Below, in pieces: positions 34,158 to 42,601 of a DNA stretch of 64,000 nt (within the stretch, counting starts at the first letter, position 1; the number at the start of each line of letters is the position of its first letter). The notes beneath the pieces were generated by a model. That model was not told the origin of the DNA. It saw only the letters and a list, made by a program, of their open reading frames with translations, and ran no database searches. Both the position numbers and the translations under genes were made by a program. Origin of the DNA: Oscillospiraceae bacterium (GTDB taxonomy: Bacteria; Bacillota; Clostridia; Oscillospirales; Oscillospiraceae); the NCBI GenBank assembly GCA_017429835.1, contig JAFROD010000007.1, positions 1-64,000 of the forward strand, written 5' to 3'.

Positions 34158-35791
34158 GGTCTCTCGCCTCCCTTTGCCTTGGGCGCTCCGCGTCCTTTCT
34201 TGCCGCCGTTCAGCTCCCGAAAGCTCCCGGCATTGGTCCTGTAAAGCCGCTTGAATACCTGATAGTTGCGTTCATATACATCCTTGTTTTCTGGATTTGG
34301 TGTGTAGACGTGATTGGCTTTGACAAGTCGGCGGGCAAGCTCCAGCACGTCAGCCCCTTGGATGCCTGCCGCGACGACAAGCGCGGTGCCGATCGCGCCG
34401 ACCTCCTGCGTATTGTTTACCGTTTCAACGGTCCGTCCGGTGACGTCCGCCAGCATCTGGCAGGTGACCGGCGACAGAGCGCCGCCGCCGACGAATCGGA
34501 TGACGTCGGACGTTTTCACCTTCCGCATTTCACTTTCCAGCAGCCAGCGCAGGTGATAGCAAATCCCCTCGAGAACCGCGCGGATCATATCTCTCTTGCC
34601 GTTTTCAATTCGGATATTAAAGAACATTCCGCCCGCGTTGGAGTCCTCGAACGGGCAGCGGTTTCCGTGCAGCCACGGGGTAAAAATCACGCCGTTTGCG
34701 CCCGGCGGGACTTTGCCGACTTCTTCTGAAAGGTATTCATAAACGCTTGTATAATTGCTCTCAAGGTCTGTGACCTTGGTGTGCTCCAAATAAACGCCTA
34801 CCTCGTCCAGCGCAAGATGATCCTTGACCCACTCAAAGCACTTTCCCGCCGTTTCCAGCTCTGCGTAATAATTGAAATACCCATGCTTTGCCGACAGGAC
34901 GCCGGTGATCATGGCGCCAATATCAACGGTCTGATGATCCAGGAAGGTGGAGACCCATCCGGACGTTCCGACGTAGATATGCGTGTCTCCCGGTCTTGTG
35001 CAGCCGGCGCCGATGTTGACGAAGGTCGTGTCGCCTCCGCCGCCGAAGACAGGCGTTCCTGCAGCAAGTCCGAGCTCCTCCGCAGCCTTCGCTGTCAGCC
35101 CGCCGACCAAATCCGTGCAGTCGATGATGTCCGGCATGTGATCCGGTTTCACCTGATACATTTTCAGAAGACCCTTGTTCCAGCCTTCCTTTCCCTTGCG
35201 CGTGTCATAAAGGAAGGTCGCAAAGGCGGAATCGGCGGTCCTTACGATCCTGCCCGTGCAGCGCGCGACGAGATAGTCGCCGATGTCCAGCCACTTATAG
35301 ATCTTTTTGAAAACGTCCGGCTCGTTGTTTTCTACCCACTTGTACTTCCAGACCGGATCCTTGGCGCTGGTGGAACCGGCGTAGTTGACGAGCAGATTCC
35401 GTAAAAGCTTGTAAAGACTGCAGCCGGAAACCTTGATCAGTCCGGAGCCCATGAATTGCTGATACTCTCTGACGCCCTTCTGATCCAGGTAATTCATCGG
35501 CCGCCGCAGGGCGTTCCCGCTCTCATCCACGAAAACGGTGCCCTGCATCTGTGAGCAGAACGCCATTCCCTCTATCTCGGAGGGTCTGACGCTTGTCTTT
35601 TGAAACAGCTCGCGGGTGGTCGAGCACAACGCCGCCCACCATTGCTCCGTATCCTGCTCCGCGCCGCCGTTGTCGGAAATATAAAGGTCGTACCCGGCCG
35701 TTGCGCTTGCCGCAAGACGGATTTCAGAACCGATCTCAAACAGGCAGGTTTTCACGCTGCTTGTTCCGAAGTCGTATATGATGATATACAC
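34154..35791 (-). CDS. FGGY-family carbohydrate kinase (xylulokinase-like)
   Basis: A 545-residue sugar kinase. The N-terminal phosphate loop reads D-F-G-T-S-S-V-K-T (residues about 7-15); the catalytic Asp region is in M-N-Y-L-D-Q-K-G; the C-terminal domain has G-G-G-D-T-T-F-V-N-I-G and F-V-G-G-G-A-L-S. Length fits xylulokinase and relatives, but FGGY specificity cannot be read from motifs. It is co-transcribed with the signalling genes, directly adjoining the HAD gene and overlapping the RsbW gene, which suggests a metabolite cycle under the same control. Confidence 0.85.
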   Translation of the reverse strand: MYIIIYDFGTSSVKTCLFEIGSEIRLAASATAGYDLYISDNGGAEQDTEQWWAALCSTTRELFQKTSVRPSEIEGMAFCSQMQGTVFVDESGNALRRPMNYLDQKGVREYQQFMGSGLIKVSGCSLYKLLRNLLVNYAGSTSAKDPVWKYKWVENNEPDVFKKIYKWLDIGDYLVARCTGRIVRTADSAFATFLYDTRKGKEGWNKGLLKMYQVKPDHMPDIIDCTDLVGGLTAKAAEELGLAAGTPVFGGGGDTTFVNIGAGCTRPGDTHIYVGTSGWVSTFLDHQTVDIGAMITGVLSAKHGYFNYYAELETAGKCFEWVKDHLALDEVGVYLEHTKVTDLESNYTSVYEYLSEEVGKVPPGANGVIFTPWLHGNRCPFEDSNAGGMFFNIRIENGKRDMIRAVLEGICYHLRWLLESEMRKVKTSDVIRFVGGGALSPVTCQMLADVTGRTVETVNNTQEVGAIGTALVVAAGIQGADVLELARRLVKANHVYTPNPENKDVYERNYQVFKRLYRTNAGSFRELNGGKKGRGAPKAKGGERP

Positions 35792-36430
35792 TTACGCTTC
35801 CTCTTTCAGATGGATGTTCCAGCCCGTGTCGATTTTCTCTTTCACCTTGCTCATGGTTTCTTCGTCCAGTTCCGGCCAATCGACCACGGTGCTGGCGTTG
35901 TCGGTCACCAGATAGGCTTTTTCCGCGCATAAGGCGAGCGGCGTATCCGCAAGGGAGTCTGAGTAAAAATTCTCGATCAGCGGAAAGCCGTGGTCAAAGA
36001 TGTACTTGGCTTTTTCCCGCGCATACATCAGGTTGTTCAGCAGCACGCCGTATTCGCGGTCGTATTCCGTTGCCATAAACTGCACGCCGAGCCGCTTTGC
36101 GATGGGCTCAATGATGCAGGTCGGCGACGCGCTGATGATGAGATCGTCCGGTCTCTTTTGCGCCAGATACCACGCAGATATCTTCTTCTCATTTTTGTTC
36201 CAGTAACGCTCGATCTGCACGTCGAAATCGTCGATCAGCGTCAGATAGCTGAAAAATTTGCGCTGCATCAGGTACTCCGGCATTTTCCCCGTTTTTTTCC
36301 GGATCAGGTTGACGACCGCTTTCGGGAAAAACGTGAACCACAGCTTAGGATGGTGATTCATACACCAAATACAAAAACCGATCGAGCAATCCCCCGCAAA
36401 AACCGTTTTGTCAAAATCGTATACGTTCAT
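35792..36430 (-). CDS. HAD-superfamily phosphatase (class IB-like)
   Basis: The 212-residue protein opens with V-Y-D-F-D-K-T-V-F, the HAD motif I with nucleophilic Asp5 and Asp7. Motif II is I-I-S-A-S-P-T (Ser), and motif III is in Y-S-D-S-L-A-D-T-P. A helical cap follows motif I, as in phosphoserine phosphatase-like members. It abuts the FGGY kinase gene; kinase and phosphatase may act on the same type of sugar phosphate. Substrate unknown. Confidence 0.82.
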   Translation of the reverse strand: MNVYDFDKTVFAGDCSIGFCIWCMNHHPKLWFTFFPKAVVNLIRKKTGKMPEYLMQRKFFSYLTLIDDFDVQIERYWNKNEKKISAWYLAQKRPDDLIISASPTCIIEPIAKRLGVQFMATEYDREYGVLLNNLMYAREKAKYIFDHGFPLIENFYSDSLADTPLALCAEKAYLVTDNASTVVDWPELDEETMSKVKEKIDTGWNIHLKEEA

Positions 36431-36456
36431 TATATTTTTTCCTTTCCGTTATCTTT

Positions 36457-38178
36457 TTACGTGCGGGAAAAACGTATCATATTCCGATTATATCCGGTGG
36501 TAATGAGGTACGCTTTCTCATCGTGCGCTTCCATAAGACCGTTGAGGACAAAGCCGCTGAGTCCCTTGATTTCCGCGTCCGGGTCGGTCAGGTCAAACAG
36601 TTTTCCCGAGTCGCGCTCAATGACAAGAACGTGATCGTCTTCGAAGAAAAGCGAAAGCTCGCACAGAACAGGTTTTTTCGACTGTTTGTTGACGTCAAGA
36701 ACCGTCAGTACTATTTCTTCCGTAAACAGCGCCGCGCGATTGGCTGTCTCTTTCGGATACTGATGCGAGAGCAGGCAGTCTGCGACTTGTTCGGAGAGCG
36801 CAGACGCGGCAGCAGTAGTAAGGACGTCGTCCATAACGACGATCTCCGAGCCCATATCTTTTAGCAAGAACGGGAAGTTATCCTTGCCGTATCGCAGGTA
36901 CACAAAGAGATACGCGCAGATCAGCGTCAGGATCGGAGCAACGGCAAAGCCGGCCCACATGCCGTTGATCCCGAAAACGGCGGAGCCGAGGATCGGAAGG
37001 AGAATGTATAACAGACCGTTCTGAAAGCACGCGAAGCAAGTCGCCATACCGATACGGTCGATCAGCATATAGTAAGAAGTGGTCAGCGACACCGTACTGC
37101 AGAATATAAATCCGAGACATACGATCCGAATTGCCGTTATCGAAGAATCAAGCGTGGCTCCCCCGGTCACACCGAACAGGCCGCAGAACTGCTTTGCAAA
37201 TATCATAATCAGCAAGGTTGCCACTGCGCCTTCCGCGATCGCGGCTTTTATGGCAGATTTCATCACTCTTTTTATGAGCTTGTGATTCTTTTCCCCGAAA
37301 TAGGTGCCGATCAGCGGCTGCATTGCCATCCCAACGCCGTCCATAACGACGCCGAACTCGATCAGACTGACGACCACGGCAAGCGCTACCAGACCGGAAT
37401 CGCCGTAGTTGCGCGAAATAAACCCTATCATTACATAGTCCATCAAGCCCCAGCAGATATATACGGACGAATCCACGATGCTGTACTTTGAAGTCAATAA
37501 AAAGTCCTTGACAGACAAATGCCAAACGAAGTGCAGCGTGTTTTTCTTTCGGAAGAAATGCCCGAGGCAGACAAGGATACCGAGACTGTTTCCGATCACG
37601 GAGCCTAAAATGATACCCGTCATTCCGAGGAATTTTGTCAGGATGATCGAGCAGATGATGTTCCCGCCAATCTGGAACCCATAGCAGATATTGTTGCAGA
37701 GCTCGTCCCCGTCGCTGTAGACCATCTGTTCAAGATAGAAGATCACAATGGTCAGAAAAGCGTTGATCGGAACGAACCGGTAGTACTGAAGTGCTTGTTC
37801 CAGCGTGTCGCCCGTAACGCCGCTCACGCTGAAATACGTATTTTGGAAGAAGAAAATCAAAAGCGCCGAGAGCAGTCCGATGCCGATGCTGATAATGAGC
37901 CCCTGTCCGTAGATCTCGTCGGCGCGGCGTTTCTTCATCGCTCCGACCTCGCGGGTAAAAACGATACCGACGCCCGTAGAGACCAGATCTCCGAAAAAGG
38001 TAACGACGGCGGTAATCGGCGTGATCGCGTTAATTCCGGCAACACCCGCTTCGCCTATGAAAAATCCGGCGATGATGCTGTCGCTGAGCAGCATCAAATA
38101 CATCACCGCCTTGGTGAAGGTACCGGATATCAGCATGGAGCCGAATTTCTTTTCACAAAACCCTTTCATAGAAATCAC
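36457..38178 (-). CDS. Second MATE-family transporter fused to a GHKL-like domain
   Basis: Residues about 1-440 form a MATE transporter (L-L-S-D-S-I-I-A-G-F-F-I-G, helices throughout). Residues about 450-573 resemble the RsbW fold with a degraded N-box (T-E-E-I-V-L-T, Asn lost), a kept D-S-G-K-L-F-D box, a L-S-G-F-V-L-N-G region and a Y-N-R-N-M-I-R-F end. The start is either a GTG at 38178, overlapping the PP2C stop, or the ATG at 38169. It is the second MATE-GHKL fusion in the locus, in the same operon as the phosphatase, the STAS protein and the kinase. Confidence 0.85.
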   Translation of the reverse strand: MISMKGFCEKKFGSMLISGTFTKAVMYLMLLSDSIIAGFFIGEAGVAGINAITPITAVVTFFGDLVSTGVGIVFTREVGAMKKRRADEIYGQGLIISIGIGLLSALLIFFFQNTYFSVSGVTGDTLEQALQYYRFVPINAFLTIVIFYLEQMVYSDGDELCNNICYGFQIGGNIICSIILTKFLGMTGIILGSVIGNSLGILVCLGHFFRKKNTLHFVWHLSVKDFLLTSKYSIVDSSVYICWGLMDYVMIGFISRNYGDSGLVALAVVVSLIEFGVVMDGVGMAMQPLIGTYFGEKNHKLIKRVMKSAIKAAIAEGAVATLLIMIFAKQFCGLFGVTGGATLDSSITAIRIVCLGFIFCSTVSLTTSYYMLIDRIGMATCFACFQNGLLYILLPILGSAVFGINGMWAGFAVAPILTLICAYLFVYLRYGKDNFPFLLKDMGSEIVVMDDVLTTAAASALSEQVADCLLSHQYPKETANRAALFTEEIVLTVLDVNKQSKKPVLCELSLFFEDDHVLVIERDSGKLFDLTDPDAEIKGLSGFVLNGLMEAHDEKAYLITTGYNRNMIRFSRT

Positions 38179-39692
38179 TTCTTTTTTCTGTATTCCAAAC
38201 AGAGCATTGTCAGATCGTCAAACTGCTCGGCGGCGCCGACAAATTCGTCGACCGATGCACGGACGGTCCGGAGGATCTCCTTCGGAGTTGCCTCCGCCTC
38301 GGAGTTGAGCGCGGCAAGCATTCTGTCTGTGCCGAACAGTTCCTTATTTGCGTCGGTCGCCTCCGGCACGCCGTCAGTATAGACGAAGATCTTGTCTCCC
38401 GTTTCAAACTGGATCTCGTAGTCGCGGTACCTTGCGCCCTCCATGCCGCCGAGCACGAAGCCGTGCTTGTCCTTGAGCAGCTCGAATGCTCCGTCGTGGT
38501 AAATCGCCGGGTACTCGTGCCCTGCGCTTGCACAGGTCATTTTGCCGGTGGAAAGCTCCAGAATGCCGATCCAGGTGGTCACGAACATCTCCATCTTGTT
38601 CTGGGCGCAGAGCGAATCGTTCGCCCGTTTCAGTACCTCCGCCGCGCTGATTCCGAGCATGGCGAAGTTCTGGACGACCGTCTTGGAGATCATCATGAAG
38701 AGCGCGGCAGGCACGCCCTTTCCGCTGACGTCCGCAATGACAACGCCGAGGTGATCGGGGTCAATCATAAAGAAATCGTAGAAATCGCCGCCGACCTCCT
38801 TGGCGGGGTCCATGCTGGCGTAGAGGTCGAACTCCTCCCTATCCGGGAAAGCCGGGAAGATCGAGGGAAGCATGCTCGCTTGGATCTCCGTCGCCATGTT
38901 GAGCTCGGTCTGCGTCGCCGCCAGTTTGCTGCTCCGGTCGTTGAAGATGATGCAGTACATAATGATCAGCGACATCAGGATCATTCCGTATTGAGACGCT
39001 TCGCCGAACGCTCCCCCGACCAATACGTAGTTTACGATCGGCAAAAAGATAAACGTCAGACCGGCTGCCTTCTGATTGCGCGGGTTTTCGCTTCGGATAA
39101 TGAGGATCGCCGTAATAAGCGACGCCACGAGCAAGTAGATATCCTCCGCAAAAGAAGCCCCCGTCGCGGAATACATTCCGCTCTCATCGATCAGGAAGGT
39201 GACCGGATAGAGAATGTTGGATAATATGACCAGATTTTCAAGCACGAGCAGAATAGGAATCCCTTTGTCCGCCCAGAGCGTAAGTTTTCCCTTGAAGCCG
39301 AGGGTCCTTTTCATATACTGATAGAAGAAATAGATCATCGCCAGATCAAAGAGCTTGCTGAACAGGACGAACAGGAACGTGAAAACGCGCCGCTCCGGCA
39401 CGCCTAACACATAGTAAAGGAGAAAATTCACCGCAAAGCTTGCGCTCACAAAAACGGTCAGGGTCCTGAACGCCTTTGCGCCGTCCCCGTCCTGCTTCAT
39501 ACAGCCGAAATACAACGCCGCGCAGACAAGCGCGCCCAGTACGTCGATGCCGCAATCATACAGGTACAGCTGCATTCTCTCATAGTCTTTTGTCGCATAA
39601 AAAATGACGCAAGTCATTCCGACCATCAGCAGCGCGACCGCTACCGTAAAACCCAGTCCGAGCCGCACTTGATGTTTTTGAAGCTTTTTCAT
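38175..39692 (-). CDS. Membrane PP2C (SpoIIE/RsbU-type) phosphatase
   Basis: A sensor phosphatase of 505 residues: about seven membrane helices in residues 10-250, a helical linker with M-A-T-E-I-Q-A-S-M-L-P (about 267-276), and a PP2C domain to the end with K-E-V-G-G-D-F-Y-D (Asp residues for Mn binding near 303-306), A-D-V-S-G-K-G-V-P-A-A-L and F-D-D-L-T-M-L. The ATG at 39692 is chosen because AGGAG lies 7 bp upstream; earlier in-frame ATGs have no such site. First gene of a seven-gene operon ending at 31672. It should dephosphorylate the STAS protein in response to a membrane signal. Confidence 0.9.
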   Translation of the reverse strand: MKKLQKHQVRLGLGFTVAVALLMVGMTCVIFYATKDYERMQLYLYDCGIDVLGALVCAALYFGCMKQDGDGAKAFRTLTVFVSASFAVNFLLYYVLGVPERRVFTFLFVLFSKLFDLAMIYFFYQYMKRTLGFKGKLTLWADKGIPILLVLENLVILSNILYPVTFLIDESGMYSATGASFAEDIYLLVASLITAILIIRSENPRNQKAAGLTFIFLPIVNYVLVGGAFGEASQYGMILMSLIIMYCIIFNDRSSKLAATQTELNMATEIQASMLPSIFPAFPDREEFDLYASMDPAKEVGGDFYDFFMIDPDHLGVVIADVSGKGVPAALFMMISKTVVQNFAMLGISAAEVLKRANDSLCAQNKMEMFVTTWIGILELSTGKMTCASAGHEYPAIYHDGAFELLKDKHGFVLGGMEGARYRDYEIQFETGDKIFVYTDGVPEATDANKELFGTDRMLAALNSEAEATPKEILRTVRASVDEFVGAAEQFDDLTMLCLEYRKKK

Positions 39693-39789
39693 CCCGTTTC
39701 TCCTCTTCCGGTTTCGCAACGCCGCAAGACCGCCCAAAGCGGTCCGCCTGCGCTTCCCCTCCGATTTCAGTTTATACTTATTCATCATT

Positions 39790-39839
39790 ATTGTATTGTT
39801 TTTCTTTCTTTCCGTCAATAGGGGTTTCCAAAATGTCAA
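39790..39839 (-). promoter_or_regulatory. Promoter of the PP2C operon with paired GTCAA boxes, copy B
   Basis: Minus strand: TTGACG (39813-39818), 17 bp, TACAAT (39790-39795). GTCAA occurs at 39814-39818, inside the -35 box, and at 39835-39839, 21 bp apart, with GGGGTTTCC between, as in copy A. Confidence 0.75.
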
Positions 39840-39845
39840 ACTTTT

Positions 39846-39872
39846 TTTCGGCAAGCCGATCCTGCCGAAAAA
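39846..39872. terminator. Hairpin between the ligase and PP2C operons
   Basis: TTTTCGGCA pairs with TGCCGAAAA around a 9-base loop. The T and A runs on both sides suit a terminator. It separates the ligase operon end from the PP2C promoter region. Confidence 0.55.
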
Positions 39873-39877
39873 TAGCA

Positions 39878-39917
39878 ATGCCCCCGGCAGAATCGGGGCG
39901 CGATCTGCCGGGGGCAT
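39878..39917 (-). terminator. Terminator of the ligase-acyltransferase operon
   Basis: ATGCCCCCGGCAGA pairs with TCTGCCGGGGGCAT, followed on the minus strand by TGCTATTTTT. It is 52 bp past the stop of the last acyltransferase gene. Confidence 0.85.
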
Positions 39918-39968
39918 GGATTGGAAATTCTCATTCTGCGCTTGTCGGGTTTATCGGCTGTAGGGCTG

Positions 39969-41294
39969 TTACATCCCTTCCCGCCATGCGGTCAGAGCGA
40001 GGGTGAAGCACTGCTCCCCGATTCGCTGCGCGGGCAGGTCGTACGCCCGGAAGGCTTCTTCCAGCGCGTCCATCAGCGGCGTGACGTCGCTGCAGGCGAG
40101 GCAGTCGATCCGGAAACGCCTGTGATGCTCGATCATGTTGATGTGCAGGGTGTTTCCCGCGGCGGGCGAGCAGAGGAAGCGTACGTCGGTCATTTGATCG
40201 GAGTATTCCGTCTCGTGCAGCCTGCCGATATAATCCGTATAGAAGGTGTCATGGCAGACCGTCATGAAGCCGGCGGGCTTGCGCAGTTCCTCCCAATAAT
40301 CGTTTCCCTCCATCATCCTCTGGCGGTACATCTGACCGATTCGGTTATAAATGCTGCGGAAGAGATCCGGCGCCATCTGCTGCTTCAGCACGCCCCGCAG
40401 GGCGCCGGCACGGGCGGCGAAGGGCAGCGCGTCCATGGGCGTTCCGGTGAGGGGCAGCACGGCGCGGCTGGAGCAGTTCTTAAAGGTTTCCTCGCAGCCC
40501 AGCATCCGGCGGATGGAAACGGGAATATTGGCGAAAATCGGCGCGTCGGCGTCCGGGTGCTTTTTTAGGATCGCTTCTCCCATTAGCATGGAAAGCGCGA
40601 CCACGGGGGACGTGCCGTTCGCCTTCACAAAGCCCATGAACGCCTCGGAGGGAATGGAAAAGCCGTATTCCTGCACTTCTCCGCCGGGCGTCGCAACGAT
40701 GTCGGGCAGGTGATAGGGCTTGGGCTGCTCCCTGCGCTCCGGCATTTGGAAATCGGGAGAAACCTCATAGGCTTTGGAGAGCGGCTCGAAGGTCTCCGCG
40801 TCTGACATGACTTCCTTGTCCGTGCGGACGCCGTTCGCCTCGTATTCCACGCCGTCCTTCCTGCAGTAGTAATGGTACAGAACGGATTCGATAAACGCGT
40901 TGACGCCCTGCCCGTCGCAGAAGCCGTGGAACATGGAAAACCAGGTGATATTTCCGTCCCACGTCACGTCGAGCATATGATAATTCGTCTCCGGACCGCC
41001 CACGCGGCGCAGGGAGGCGGTATGCCCCACCTCCATCGGCAGCGGGTTTTTCGCATACCAGACCGCCGCCTTTTCCACCGTAAAGCTGTCCGCCAGATAC
41101 GGCATCCGCGTCAGGGTCCTGTTCACCGCCTGCTGGAGCAGTTCCCCGTTGATCTCATCCCGATGGGTGATCTCCACCACGTAGGTGGGAATATCCATGG
41201 GCAGATAGACGTAGGGGCTGGCGGAAAGGGCAAGCTCCTTCTTCTCAAAGCTCTGGCGTTGATTGCTCAATTTCATTCTCTCCTTACGATTCAT
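39969..41294 (-). CDS. Condensation-fold acyltransferase with HxxxDG motif (second of pair)
   Basis: A 441-residue protein of the CoA-dependent acyltransferase / condensation superfamily. The active-site motif H-G-F-C-D-G lies at residues 123-128, in the expected place after the N-terminal half-fold. A later D-Y-I-G-R-L segment (near 350) matches the second half. Such enzymes join acyl groups to alcohols or amines. The start overlaps the previous stop (41291-41294), so it is coupled to its paralogue. With the AMP ligase upstream it probably builds an ester or amide; no carrier protein is visible. Confidence 0.75.
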   Translation of the reverse strand: MNRKERMKLSNQRQSFEKKELALSASPYVYLPMDIPTYVVEITHRDEINGELLQQAVNRTLTRMPYLADSFTVEKAAVWYAKNPLPMEVGHTASLRRVGGPETNYHMLDVTWDGNITWFSMFHGFCDGQGVNAFIESVLYHYYCRKDGVEYEANGVRTDKEVMSDAETFEPLSKAYEVSPDFQMPERREQPKPYHLPDIVATPGGEVQEYGFSIPSEAFMGFVKANGTSPVVALSMLMGEAILKKHPDADAPIFANIPVSIRRMLGCEETFKNCSSRAVLPLTGTPMDALPFAARAGALRGVLKQQMAPDLFRSIYNRIGQMYRQRMMEGNDYWEELRKPAGFMTVCHDTFYTDYIGRLHETEYSDQMTDVRFLCSPAAGNTLHINMIEHHRRFRIDCLACSDVTPLMDALEEAFRAYDLPAQRIGEQCFTLALTAWREGM

Positions 41295-42598
41295 CTTCGA
41301 TTCTCGGACGGCAGCTCCACCACGGGATTCAGGTACGATTCATAGGGCATCTTCTCATATGGGATGCCCAGCTCGTCCAGAATCGCGGCGAATCCCAGAT
41401 AATAACGGTCGGACGCCACGGTCTGGGTAAAGTTGATATGGAAATAACCTGCCGTCTCGCTCATCAACACAAACGTGGCGCCGTTGGGTGGCGGCGCGTT
41501 CAGATACCGCACGTCGGTGATCTGGTCGGCGTAATCATTGCAGCGCAGGCTGCCCACATAGTCAACGTAGAAGGTGTCCTGGGGTTTGTTCTCGCCCATC
41601 GCCAGCAGCTTCGTCTTCAAACCGTAGGTGGGCATTTTTGCGCCAAGATGGATGAGCGTGTTCATACCCGCGCAGACAAGCGGCAGAAGCTCGCCGTTCA
41701 TCTGCTCCTTCAAGGCGATCCGAAGCCTTCCTGCCAGCGCGCCGGCGGTCAGAATGCGGGCCTTCTCCGGCTTGGTGGGGAGAAACAGGGCGGCAGTACA
41801 GTTTTTGAAGGTTTTCTCGACATGAAAGGTTTTGCGCAAAGACGCGGGAAGCACGCACATGATGACGCCTTTCCGGATCTCGTTCTCGCGGGCGATGGAC
41901 TGAGTCATGATGGCGGCTGCCGCTGTGGCGGGTGAAGCGCCGTTCTTTTTGCACCAACCCAGAAAATCCTCCGTTTTCACCCGCAAGGGAAGCGCGTACA
42001 TCTTCTCCACCGTCTGACCCTGCAGCTCCGGCAGGCGGAAGCGTTTCTCACTTCCCAGCATCGTCCGGAGCTTTTTGGTGTCTGCCTTGCGCTTTTCGGC
42101 GTGGATATCCGCCAGCTCCTCCGGGTCATAGGGGATCTTTTCGGTATAGATGCCCTCGTCGCTGTATTCCTTCCCGTCCTTCAGGCAGACGTAGTGGTAC
42201 AGCACAGCCTCGATAAAGCGATTGAGCCCCAATCCGTCGCACAGACCGTGGAACATGGCAAAGGAGATCCTGTTCTCCCAGTACGTCACGTCCAGCATGT
42301 GGTAATTGGTGATCTCCCCGCCAATAACCCGCGGCTCTTTGCTCTCCGCCACTAAAAAGGGCAGGTCGTTGTCAGCGTAGTAATAGAGCCCCTTTTTCCG
42401 CACAAAGGTTGACCGGTAATACGGCAGGCGCTGCAGCGTCTTGTCCACCGCCTGCTGAAGCAGATCTCCGCGGATCGCTTCCGAAAGGCTTACCTCCACG
42501 ATGTAACTGCGCTTTCTCGCTTTGCCGTAGAATTGGGTGGAGCCGGCGGCGTTCCATTCCTTTGCCTCGAATCTGGGCGAAGTATTCTGCTGTGCCAT
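41291..42598 (-). CDS. Condensation-fold acyltransferase with HxxxDG motif (first of pair)
   Basis: A paralogue of the next gene: similar plan, with H-G-L-C-D-G at residues 117-122, an equivalent N-Y-H-M-L-D-V-T segment before it and D-Y-V-G-S-L in the C-terminal half. The start is the ATG at 42598 or the GTG at 42601 just behind the ligase stop; AGGAG is upstream of both. Two different acyltransferases in tandem suggest two acylation steps or a heterodimer. The product is unknown. Confidence 0.75.
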   Translation of the reverse strand: MAQQNTSPRFEAKEWNAAGSTQFYGKARKRSYIVEVSLSEAIRGDLLQQAVDKTLQRLPYYRSTFVRKKGLYYYADNDLPFLVAESKEPRVIGGEITNYHMLDVTYWENRISFAMFHGLCDGLGLNRFIEAVLYHYVCLKDGKEYSDEGIYTEKIPYDPEELADIHAEKRKADTKKLRTMLGSEKRFRLPELQGQTVEKMYALPLRVKTEDFLGWCKKNGASPATAAAAIMTQSIARENEIRKGVIMCVLPASLRKTFHVEKTFKNCTAALFLPTKPEKARILTAGALAGRLRIALKEQMNGELLPLVCAGMNTLIHLGAKMPTYGLKTKLLAMGENKPQDTFYVDYVGSLRCNDYADQITDVRYLNAPPPNGATFVLMSETAGYFHINFTQTVASDRYYLGFAAILDELGIPYEKMPYESYLNPVVELPSENRR

Positions 42599-42601
42599 CA
42601 C